DNA from: CALKXV01 sp965228905
GTDB lineage: Bacteria > Pseudomonadota > Alphaproteobacteria > Rhodobacterales > Rhodobacteraceae
Length of the DNA: 64,000 bases
Direction: 5' to 3'
Assembly (NCBI GenBank): GCA_965228905.1
Contig: CBDDII010000002.1
Span: forward strand, 1,116,001 to 1,180,000
Numbering within the stretch: the stretch's first letter is position 1; the number at the start of each line of letters is the position of its first letter. The position numbers and the translations under genes are program-made. Shown in pieces: positions 56,966-64,000 of this stretch. Below the pieces are notes generated by a model, which saw only the letters and a list, made by a program, of their open reading frames with translations, did not search any database and was not told where the DNA came from.

Positions 56966-58834
56966 ATGAGCAAGACGATCCGACTGACGGCGGCGCAGGC
57001 GCTTGTGCGTTACCTGACCGCGCAGCTTACCGAGATCGAGTCCTCAAGTAGCGAAGCGGTAGGACATGCAAAGTTCGAACCGTTTATCGCCGGGTGCTGG
57101 GCGATCTTCGGGCATGGCAACGTGGCAGGGTTGGGCGAAGCACTATATGCCTCGCGCGATGCACTGCCGACCTACCGGGGCCATAACGAGCAGACGATGT
57201 GCCATGCTGCCATCGCCTATGCCAAGCAGTTGCGCCGCAAGCGTGCGATGGCGGTCACGTCTTCCATCGGGCCGGGGGCGGCGAACATGGTCACGGCGGC
57301 GGCGCTGGCCCATGTGAACCGGTTGCCGCTGTTGCTTTTGCCCGGCGATGTCTTTGCAAACCGCGGCCCTGACCCGGTGCTGCAACAGATCGAGGATTTT
57401 GGCGACGGCACCGTCAGCGTGAACGACACGTTCAAGCCGGTGACGCGGTATTTCGACAGGATCAGCCGGCCCGAGCATTTGTTGACGGCCCTGCCACGCG
57501 CCTTTCGGGTGATGACGGATCCGGCGGATTGCGGGCCGGTCTGCCTGTCTTTCTGTCAGGACGTTCAGGCCGAGGCTTTCGATTATCCCGTCAGCTTTTT
57601 CGAGCCGAAGGTCTGGTCCATTCGGCGCGTGCATCCTGATCCGCGCGAAGTGGAAACGGCAGCCGGGATCATTTCCGCCGCAAAGAAGCCCGTGATCGTG
57701 GCAGGTGGTGGCGTGCATTACGCCGACGCCCACGAGGCGCTGAAGTTCTTTGCCGAAACCCATGGCATTCCCGTGGTCGAAACCCAGGCGGGCAAATCGG
57801 CCTTGCCCTGGGATCACCCCCTGAACCTTGGCCCCATTGGCGTGACCGGGGCGGCCAGCGCCAACGCGCGTTGCGCCGAGGCGGATGTGGTGATCGGTGT
57901 CGGCACAAGGTTCCAGGATTTCACGACCGGGTCCTGGGGGTTGTTCGCCAATCCTGAACGTCAGCTTATCAGCCTTAACGTCGCGGCCTATGATGCGATG
58001 AAGCATGGGGCGGAGCCGGTTTGCGGCGACGCTTGTGTCGGGCTTGAAGCGATCTGGAAAGAGTTGGGCGACTACAAGGCAGAGGCACCTTCGGCGTCGC
58101 TCAAGGCCGACTGGTTTGCCAATGTCGATCCGCTAACGGAGGCGCCAAAGGACACCAACGCCCTTGCCACCGACATGCAGGTGATCGGGGCGGTCCAGCG
58201 TGCGGCGAATGAAAACACCGTCGCCATGTGTGCCGCAGGCACCATGCCCGGTGAGTTGCACAAGCTTTGGAAGGCGGGGCGGCCGGGCAGCTATCACATG
58301 GAATACGGCTTTTCCTGCATGGGCTACGAAATTGCCGGGGCATTGGGTATCAAGATGGCCGAACCGGAGCGGGACGTGATCTGCTTTACCGGGGACGGCA
58401 CCTACATGATGGCCAATTCCGAGATGGCGACGGCGGCGATGATGGGGATCAGCTTTACCGTGGTCGTGACCGACAACCGGGGCTATGGCTGCATCAACCG
58501 GCTACAGATGGGCACTGGCGGGGCGGAGTTCAACAACCTTCTGGACCACGCGATCGGCGGTGAGAACTCTAACATCGACTTTGCCAAACACGCCGAAAGC
58601 ATGGGGGCCACATCGGTCAAGGTCGGCTCGATTGCCGAATTGGAAGAGGCACTTGCCAAACGCGCCGATGTCTCGGGGCCTTATGTCCTGGTCATCGACA
58701 CCGACCCCTATCCTTCGACCGAGTTCGGCGGTACGTGGTGGGACGTCGGCGTGCCCGAGGTCTCGGAACGTGCCGAAGTGAATGCAGCCCACGCGGGCTA
58801 TGTCGAAAACAAGAAAGCGCAAAGGTCGGACTGA
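56966..58834 (+). CDS. iolD: 3D-(3,5/4)-trihydroxycyclohexane-1,2-dione acylhydrolase
   Basis: A 622-residue thiamine diphosphate enzyme that opens the ring to 5-deoxy-glucuronate. Glu75 in GHNEQTMCHAA is the glutamate that activates the cofactor. FTGDGTYMMANSEMATAAMM with the later DNRGYG forms the ThDP/magnesium site. Length matches IolD. It follows iolC by four bases and shares one base with the iolE start. Confidence 0.96.
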   Translation: MSKTIRLTAAQALVRYLTAQLTEIESSSSEAVGHAKFEPFIAGCWAIFGHGNVAGLGEALYASRDALPTYRGHNEQTMCHAAIAYAKQLRRKRAMAVTSSIGPGAANMVTAAALAHVNRLPLLLLPGDVFANRGPDPVLQQIEDFGDGTVSVNDTFKPVTRYFDRISRPEHLLTALPRAFRVMTDPADCGPVCLSFCQDVQAEAFDYPVSFFEPKVWSIRRVHPDPREVETAAGIISAAKKPVIVAGGGVHYADAHEALKFFAETHGIPVVETQAGKSALPWDHPLNLGPIGVTGAASANARCAEADVVIGVGTRFQDFTTGSWGLFANPERQLISLNVAAYDAMKHGAEPVCGDACVGLEAIWKELGDYKAEAPSASLKADWFANVDPLTEAPKDTNALATDMQVIGAVQRAANENTVAMCAAGTMPGELHKLWKAGRPGSYHMEYGFSCMGYEIAGALGIKMAEPERDVICFTGDGTYMMANSEMATAAMMGISFTVVVTDNRGYGCINRLQMGTGGAEFNNLLDHAIGGENSNIDFAKHAESMGATSVKVGSIAELEEALAKRADVSGPYVLVIDTDPYPSTEFGGTWWDVGVPEVSERAEVNAAHAGYVENKKAQRSD

Positions 58835-59739
58835 TGAGTGTCAAGATCGGTGTTTCCCTCATTGCCTGGCAGAACGATGATCTGCCGGATCTGACCAAGG
58901 ACTTCACCACTGAAGGTGCGATGGAGGATGCCGGGAAGATCGGATACACCGGTGTCGAGCGTGGCCGCCGGATGCCTGCCGATACGGAAGGGTTGCGTGC
59001 CTATCTCGACCGCTATGGCGTTTCGCTGTGCGGCGGCTGGTATTCGGGTTCGCTGCTGGTCAACGACATCGCGACCGAAAAAGAGCTGATCCGCCAGCAG
59101 GTCGAGCAATTTGCGGCCCTCAATGCCCCTTGTGTCGTATACGGCGAGTGTTCGAACACCATCCAGGGCGATCAGGCCACGCCGGTGTCGCGTCGTCCGA
59201 AACTGACCCGTGACGAGGTGACGGCTTTTGCTGCGAAACTTACCGAACTGGCGAAATGGTCGGCGGATCAGGGGGTGGCCCTCAGTTATCACCACCACAT
59301 GGGCACGATCGTCCAGGATGCCGAGGATATCGACTGGCTGATGGAAGGTTCGGGCGAGGATCTGACGTTCCTGTTCGACAGTGGCCATCTGCATTTTGCC
59401 GGGGCTGATCCCCTGGCCGTTCTGGATAAATGGGCGCACCGGGTGCATCACGTCCATTTCAAGGATGTGCGCCAACCGGTGCTGGATTGGGTCCATTCCG
59501 AGGACAAGAGTTTTCTCGATGGCGTTGCTGCCGGTGTCTACTCTGTCCCCGGAGATCCGGACGGTTGCATCGACTTCCAGGCGATCACCGACAAGCTGAA
59601 GGCCATGGACTACGACGGCTGGATTGTCGTCGAGGCCGAACAGGATCCCGCCAAGGCTCCACCGTTCGAATATTCCAAGATCGGCTATGACCATATCGTC
59701 GAAATCTGCGCCCGCTCTGGCCTCGCAATCGAGAAGTGA
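58834..59739 (+). CDS. iolE: Inosose dehydratase
   Basis: A 301-residue xylose isomerase-like barrel that removes water from scyllo-inosose. Typical segments are SLIAWQNDDLPDL, VERGRRMP, CGGWYSGSLL, LSYHHHMGTIVQ, LFDSGHLHFAG and VHHVHFKDVR. These contain the metal-binding histidines, aspartate and glutamate. The ATG at 58834 overlaps the iolD stop (TGATG). A longer frame lies inside iolD and is rejected. Confidence 0.95.
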   Translation: MSVKIGVSLIAWQNDDLPDLTKDFTTEGAMEDAGKIGYTGVERGRRMPADTEGLRAYLDRYGVSLCGGWYSGSLLVNDIATEKELIRQQVEQFAALNAPCVVYGECSNTIQGDQATPVSRRPKLTRDEVTAFAAKLTELAKWSADQGVALSYHHHMGTIVQDAEDIDWLMEGSGEDLTFLFDSGHLHFAGADPLAVLDKWAHRVHHVHFKDVRQPVLDWVHSEDKSFLDGVAAGVYSVPGDPDGCIDFQAITDKLKAMDYDGWIVVEAEQDPAKAPPFEYSKIGYDHIVEICARSGLAIEK

Positions 59740-59744
59740 GAGAC

Positions 59745-60551
59745 ATGCCCGACCTTCTGAGAAAACCCTTCGGCACCCACGGCAAGGTGCATGACATCAC
59801 CGTAGAGAACGCCGGGTGGCGTTATGTGGGCTTTGGTCTTTACCGCCTGCGCGCGGGCGAGACCGTGGGCGAGGCGACGGGCGACCGCGAAGTGATCCTG
59901 GTGATGGTCGAGGGCAAGGCCGCGATCAAGGGGGCAGGGCAGGACTGGGGTGTTCTGGGCGAACGCATGGACGTCTTTGAAAAGACGCCGCCCCATTGTC
60001 TTTACCTGCCGAACGGCAGCGCGTGGGAGGCGAGTGCGGAAACCGACTGCGTGCTGGCGGTCTGTTCCGCGCCGGGCATGGGAGGGCACGAGGCGCGCCG
60101 GATCGGCCCGGACGGCATCGAACTGACGACGCGCGGCAAAGGCACCAACACGCGACACATCAACAACATCGCGATGGAACACGAAGATTACGCCGACAGC
60201 CTGTTGGTGACCGAGGTCTTCACCCCTGCGGGTCACTGGTCGTCCTATCCGAGCCACCGCCACGACGAAGACGATTATCCCCGCATCACCTACCTTGAAG
60301 AAACCTATTACCATCGCCTGAACCCCGCCGACGGCTTTGGCATCCAGCGCGTCTACACCGACGACGGCAGTCTCAATGAAACCATGGCGGTCAGTGATGG
60401 CGATGTCGTTCTGGTGCCACGCGGCCACCACCCCTGCGGTGCGCCTTACGGGTTCGAGATGTACTACCTCAACGTCATGGCCGGACCCCTGCGCAAATGG
60501 CGTTTCGTTCCGGCCCCCGAGGTCGAGTGGATCATGGAGCGCGACGCCTGA
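59745..60551 (+). CDS. iolB: 5-Deoxy-glucuronate isomerase
   Basis: A 268-residue bicupin. The metal site is in SSYPSHRHDEDD and YLEETYYHRLNP, with VPRGHHPCGAPYGFEMYYLNVMAG in the second cupin. It converts 5-deoxy-glucuronate to 2-deoxy-5-keto-gluconate. The ATG at 59745 is five bases after iolE; a GTG at 59736 overlapping the iolE stop is the alternative. It is the last iol gene here. iolA (methylmalonate-semialdehyde dehydrogenase) is not in the window. Confidence 0.95.
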   Translation: MPDLLRKPFGTHGKVHDITVENAGWRYVGFGLYRLRAGETVGEATGDREVILVMVEGKAAIKGAGQDWGVLGERMDVFEKTPPHCLYLPNGSAWEASAETDCVLAVCSAPGMGGHEARRIGPDGIELTTRGKGTNTRHINNIAMEHEDYADSLLVTEVFTPAGHWSSYPSHRHDEDDYPRITYLEETYYHRLNPADGFGIQRVYTDDGSLNETMAVSDGDVVLVPRGHHPCGAPYGFEMYYLNVMAGPLRKWRFVPAPEVEWIMERDA

Positions 60552-60579
60552 GCGCTTGGGGGCGGTGAAAGCTTAGGTT

Positions 60580-62247
60580 CTACTGGCCGGCAAGCATCCA
60601 CCGCGCGGCCTTCTCGGCAATCATGATCGTCGGCGAATTGGTGTTGCCGCTGGTGATTTCCGGCATCACGGATGCGTCCACGACGCGCAGACCGCCTATA
60701 CCCTTAACCCGAAGATGCGGGTCAAGCACCGCGCTTGGGTCGTCCTTGCGGCCCATCTTGACCGTTCCGACCGGGTGGAAGATCGTACTGGCAATGTCGC
60801 CTGCCAGCCGCGCCAGCTCTTCATCGCTTTGATACTGGACGCCGGGTTTCAACTCTTCCGGCTCAAAGGTTTGCATGGCGGGTCGAGACATGATTTCGCG
60901 CACCTGGCGCAGGCTGTCGGCGGCGATCTGGCGGTCCTCGTCGGTGTCGAGGTAGTTGGGTGAGATTTTCGGTGCATCTCGAAAATTGGCGGAAGCAATG
61001 CGGACATGACCTCTACTGGTCGGGTTCAGGTTGCAGACGCTTACCGTCATCGCCGGGAAGTCGTGAAGATCCTCGCCAAAGGCTTCAAGGCTGAGGGGTT
61101 GGACATGATATTCCAGGTTGGCGTGCGGGCGGTTTGGATCGGATCGGGTGAAGGCGCCCAACTGGCTGGGCGCCATGCTCATGGGGCCTGAGCGTTTCAC
61201 CAGGTATTCCAGCCCGATCCTGGCCTTGCCAAGCCAGGAATTGGCCAGCGTGTTCAGGGTTTTCGCACCTTTCACCTTGTAGACGGCGCGGATTTGCAGG
61301 TGATCCTGCAGGTTCTCGCCCACGAAGGGTGCATCCATCATGACATCCAGCCCGTGTTCCTTCAAAAGCCTGGCCGGACCAACGCCGGAAAGCTGCAGGA
61401 TTTGCGGCGAGTTGACCGCGCCTGCGGAAAGAACGACTTCGCGAGAGGCGCTTGCAACCGTTAGCTGACCTTCGCGATGAACCGTTGCGCCGGTACAGCG
61501 CAGCGCACCATCCTCGCCCCGCTCGAGCACCAGCCTTTCAACCTGCGCCTCGGTCCAGATGGTCAGGTTGGGGCGCGATCTGGCCGGGCGAAGAAAGGCC
61601 TTGGAGGTGTTCCAGCGCCAGCCGGATCGCTGGTTCACGTCGAAATAGCCGACCCCGGCGTTGTCGCCGGTGTTGAAGTCTTCGGTTCTTGGAATTCCGC
61701 TGTCGACTGCTGCATCCGCAAAGCTGTCCAGAACGTCCCACCGCAGCCGCTGTTTCTCGACGCGCCATTCGCCGCCACTGCCGTGCATGTCCGAAAACCG
61801 GCTGTTGTCGCCGGTCGTGGGATCCGCGCCATTATCCAGTTTGTAGTGGTTTTCGTGCGACTTGAAATCGGGCAGCGAGTTTTCCCAGTTCCAGCCAACC
61901 TCTCCCGTCAACTCGGCCCAGTTGTCGTAGTCGCGCGCTTGGCCGCGCATGTAGATCATACCGTTGATCGACGAACAGCCCCCGAGCGCCTTGCCGCGCG
62001 GATAGATCAGGCTGCGCCCGTTCAGACCTTCGGCCGCTTCGGTCTTGTACATCCAGTCGGTGCGGGGGTTTCCGATGCAATAAAGGTAACCGACGGGGAT
62101 ATGTATCCAGTGATAATTGTCGGCCTTCCCGGCTTCGAGCAAAAGTACGCGATTGGTTGGATCGGCGCTCAGCCGGTTGGCCATCAGGCATCCGGCGGAT
62201 CCGGCCCCGATGACGATGTAGTCGAAGCTGTGTGCATTCTCGGTCAC
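60580..62247 (-). CDS. GMC-family FAD-dependent alcohol dehydrogenase
   Basis: A 555-residue flavoprotein of the glucose-methanol-choline family. YIVIGAGSAGCLMANRLS binds FAD; PRGKALGGCSSINGMIYMRG, GAVNSPQILQLSGVGP and FHPVGTVKMG (catalytic histidine) are present. The start is a GTG at 62247 with GGGGGA eight bases before it. It is convergent with iolB and divergent from the TAXI operon. The substrate may be an alcohol or polyol; BetA (choline) is unlikely to be assigned by sequence alone because neighbouring bet genes are absent. Confidence 0.9.
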   Translation of the reverse strand: MTENAHSFDYIVIGAGSAGCLMANRLSADPTNRVLLLEAGKADNYHWIHIPVGYLYCIGNPRTDWMYKTEAAEGLNGRSLIYPRGKALGGCSSINGMIYMRGQARDYDNWAELTGEVGWNWENSLPDFKSHENHYKLDNGADPTTGDNSRFSDMHGSGGEWRVEKQRLRWDVLDSFADAAVDSGIPRTEDFNTGDNAGVGYFDVNQRSGWRWNTSKAFLRPARSRPNLTIWTEAQVERLVLERGEDGALRCTGATVHREGQLTVASASREVVLSAGAVNSPQILQLSGVGPARLLKEHGLDVMMDAPFVGENLQDHLQIRAVYKVKGAKTLNTLANSWLGKARIGLEYLVKRSGPMSMAPSQLGAFTRSDPNRPHANLEYHVQPLSLEAFGEDLHDFPAMTVSVCNLNPTSRGHVRIASANFRDAPKISPNYLDTDEDRQIAADSLRQVREIMSRPAMQTFEPEELKPGVQYQSDEELARLAGDIASTIFHPVGTVKMGRKDDPSAVLDPHLRVKGIGGLRVVDASVMPEITSGNTNSPTIMIAEKAARWMLAGQ

Positions 62248-62510
62248 GAGGCCATCCCCCTTGAAATTTAATTTTGGCGCGGGACGCCCCCGGAACCAAG
62301 GATTCCCCTGTTTTGCAGCCTTCTGCAAGCCATTTGGCTGGTCGGTCCTGCAAGAGAGTGACGCCAACGGCAGACCTCAATTTCCGATACGGAAGGCGGG
62401 GGATCAGTTGACTATTCCCGACAGGATTGTTCTGTTGCGTTGATCCGGTTCGAAATGCGACGCCGGGCATGTGGTTCGGAAGACGACCGCAGCATAACAG
62501 GGAGAAAACA

Positions 62511-63470
62511 ATGAAGATTTTTTCAGCAATTGCAGCGACCACGCTGCTTGCAATGACACCGGCAATGGCCCAGACGCCGCTATCTGTTGCGACAGGTGGC
62601 ACGGGCGGCGTCTACTATCCAATGGGTGGCGGGCTGGCCGAAGTCATCAACAACAAGGTGGATGGCTATACCGCAACAGCGGAAGTGACCGGTGCCTCGG
62701 TCGAAAACATGGGCCTTGTGGCAACAGGCGACGCCGATCTTGCCATCGGTCTGGCCGACACCGTTTACCAGGCACAGACCGGAACCGGGCGTTTTGACGG
62801 TCAGCAGCTTGAGATGATCCGGGGCATTGCATCGCTTTATGCGAACATGATCCAGATCGTGACACTGGCCGACAGCGGGATCACCTCGCTGGACGACCTG
62901 AAGGGCAAGCGCGTGTCCATCGGGGCTCCGGGTTCGGGCACCGAGGTCAACACCGAGAAAGTGCTGACCGCTGTTGGCATCAGCTATGACGACATCGACG
63001 AGCAACGCTTGAACTTCAACGAAACCGCCGACGCCCTTGCAAATGGTGACATCGACGCGGGATTCTGGAGCGTGGGTGCGCCGACGTCGTCGATCCTGAA
63101 CCTCGCAACCACGAACAACATCCGCATGATCGAGCTTTCCGCTGATCAGATTGCCGCCGCGCAAGCGTCCGAGCCGCTGTTTGCCAGCACCACACTTGGT
63201 GCCGGCGTCTACCAAGGGGTCGATGCCGACGTGACGGTGCTTGGCGTGCCGAACGTTCTGGTCGCCTCGTCCGAGATGTCCGACGATCTGGCCTATACGA
63301 TCACCAAGGCGATGTTTGAAAACATTGCCGATCTTCAGGCCGTGCATCCGGCGGCGAACCAGACCACGATCGAGTTCACGCTGGCCGCAACGCCGATCCC
63401 GCTCCATCCGGGCGCGATCCGCTATTACGAAGAAGTTGGCGTAGAGATCCCGGATCGTCTGCGTCCGTGA
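62511..63470 (+). CDS. TAXI-family TRAP transporter solute-binding protein
   Basis: A 319-residue periplasmic protein with signal MKIFSAIAATTLLAMTPAMA. The TAXI signature follows: LSVATGGTGGVYYPMGGGLAEVIN, then LKGKRVSIGAPGSGTEVNTEKVL and HPGAIRYYEE. GGGAG precedes the ATG. It delivers a carboxylate-type solute to the fused permease at the right edge. The start at 62511 is supported by the signal peptide; 263 bases upstream hold its promoter, with a TTGACT hexamer at 62408 but no good partner. Confidence 0.92.
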   Translation: MKIFSAIAATTLLAMTPAMAQTPLSVATGGTGGVYYPMGGGLAEVINNKVDGYTATAEVTGASVENMGLVATGDADLAIGLADTVYQAQTGTGRFDGQQLEMIRGIASLYANMIQIVTLADSGITSLDDLKGKRVSIGAPGSGTEVNTEKVLTAVGISYDDIDEQRLNFNETADALANGDIDAGFWSVGAPTSSILNLATTNNIRMIELSADQIAAAQASEPLFASTTLGAGVYQGVDADVTVLGVPNVLVASSEMSDDLAYTITKAMFENIADLQAVHPAANQTTIEFTLAATPIPLHPGAIRYYEEVGVEIPDRLRP

Positions 63471-63943
63471 AGCCTTTGAAAGAAGGAGCGCTTTGGGCGC
63501 TCCTTCTCCTTTCGTCCACATTGGGGGCTGAGGCGGATACCCTTGTTGCCTCGCGGACGGCAGACGGTGCCGTCCTTGCCCATACCGACATCGCCGAGGG
63601 CGATGAATGGTGCGTGCTCTGGCGGCATTCTGTGCAGGGGTTCGAGGTTTCGGACTGCTATGTGAACCGGAACGGTCGGATGGTGCTGGATCATTCCCAT
63701 TTGCCTGATTTCGCTGCCGGGTTGGATCACATTCCGGGTCGCGGCGTGCAGGTTTCGGATGGCATGGGGGGCTATTGGATCACCGATCTGAACGAAGCCG
63801 TTCCGGGCAACGCCTATATCCTGCGCGTCGGAAGCATGTCCGTCGACCACCGCCTGCAAGTCGGAGCGGACCTTATTTCGCTGTCTGAACTGGCATCGGG
63901 CGAGCGCGTGCGGATTTCACTTGAACGAGACGGCGAAGAATGA
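63467..63943 (+). CDS. DUF1850 protein of the TAXI-TRAP operon
   Basis: A 158-residue protein with an N-terminal hydrophobic signal (WALLLLSSTLGAEA). The DUF1850 pattern is WCVLWRHSVQGFEVSDCYVNRNGRMVL...HIPGRGVQVSDGMGGYWI. DUF1850 genes usually lie between the TAXI binding protein and the permease, as here. Their role is unknown. It starts with GTG overlapping the binding-protein stop (GTGA). A hairpin sits inside its first codons. Confidence 0.85.
   Translation: MKPLKEGALWALLLLSSTLGAEADTLVASRTADGAVLAHTDIAEGDEWCVLWRHSVQGFEVSDCYVNRNGRMVLDHSHLPDFAAGLDHIPGRGVQVSDGMGGYWITDLNEAVPGNAYILRVGSMSVDHRLQVGADLISLSELASGERVRISLERDGEE
63481..63507 (+). repeat. Perfect 11-bp hairpin inside the DUF1850 start
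   Basis: AGAAGGAGCGC and GCGCTCCTTCT pair perfectly around TTTGG, followed by CCTTTC. It lies 10 bases after the binding-protein stop and within codons 5-14 of DUF1850. It resembles the intercistronic hairpins after the two sugar binding-protein genes. Confidence 0.75.
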
Positions 63944-64000
63944 GCCAGGAAGAAACCGCAGCCGAAACCGAAGAGCATCAGCCGTGGCTGGTGCTGCGGA
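63940..64000 (+). CDS. Partial 5' end of the TAXI-TRAP fused permease
   Basis: The reading frame MSQEETAAETEEHQPWLVLR begins at an ATG that overlaps the DUF1850 stop (ATGA) and runs off the right edge. Position after TAXI and DUF1850 genes predicts a TRAP permease with fused small and large membrane subunits. Only 20 residues are visible, so identity rests on context. Confidence 0.6.
   Translation, partial: MSQEETAAETEEHQPWLVLR

Noticed and set aside
62408..62450. Sigma-70 promoter for the TAXI operon based on TTGACT
   Set aside because: No acceptable -10 hexamer at 16-18 bases; too weak to list as a feature.
1..64000. CRISPR array, prophage or insertion sequence
   Set aside because: No regularly spaced repeats, transposase, integrase or phage structural genes were found.

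Overview
The window looks like chromosomal DNA from an alphaproteobacterium of the family Rhodobacteraceae (Roseobacter/Rhodobacter type). The evidence is high GC content, GGAGG-type ribosome binding sites, many 1-4 bp stop/start overlaps, and family-typical loci: a DUF1127 pair followed by CCUCCUCCC-loop RNA hairpins, a nasTS/nrt/nas nitrate island, the Anbu cluster, a DUF4212/solute symporter cluster and inositol catabolism. No insertion sequence, prophage or CRISPR array was seen, and coding density is high throughout.

Layout. 1-7.3 kb: 5' end of a probable Hint/calcium-binding type secreted protein, a small membrane methyltransferase, pntAB transhydrogenase with a clear terminator, a dienelactone hydrolase, a PLP decarboxylase and an RluE-type pseudouridine synthase. 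7.3-12.6 kb: a methyltransferase, then the Anbu proteasome-like peptidase cluster (circularly permuted ATP-grasp, alpha-E, transglutaminase, Anbu), then a GNAT enzyme. 12.6-14.4 kb: two DUF1127 genes with two downstream RNA hairpins carrying CCUCCUCCC loops (CcsR/cuckoo type), divergent from a LysR regulator. 14.4-26.6 kb: a complete minus-strand nitrate island, nasT-nasS-[leader]-nrtA-nrtB-nrtCD-GAF-nasB-nasA-cysG-like. The leader before nrtA looks like an ANTAR-responsive two-hairpin antiterminator. 26.8-29.5 kb: tRNA-Tyr, rlmB, a zinc-ribbon protein, a YHS protein and a lipoprotein. 29.6-33.4 kb: a sugar-type ABC transporter plus a short-chain dehydrogenase. 33.4-42.1 kb: a minus-strand cluster with a membrane-bound exonuclease-like protein, a cNMP/CBS/DUF294 protein, a two-subunit solute symporter, adk and acs.

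42.5-60.6 kb is the most interesting region. Two paralogous LacI regulators border a four-gene cassette: a di-iron sterol-desaturase-like oxygenase, a MocE-like Rieske ferredoxin, a divergent PanB-like TIM-barrel protein and a Gfo/Idh/MocA dehydrogenase. Next come a sugar ABC transporter, a second Gfo/Idh dehydrogenase, two sugar isomerase-like TIM barrels and iolG, iolC (fused to a DUF2090 aldolase domain), iolD, iolE and iolB. I infer a route in which O-methylated or amino-substituted inositols are imported, oxidatively demethylated, converted to an inosose and broken down by the iol pathway. No iolA and no dedicated ferredoxin reductase is present in the window.

60.6-64 kb: a convergent GMC oxidoreductase and the start of a TAXI-type TRAP transporter operon (binding protein, DUF1850, truncated permease).
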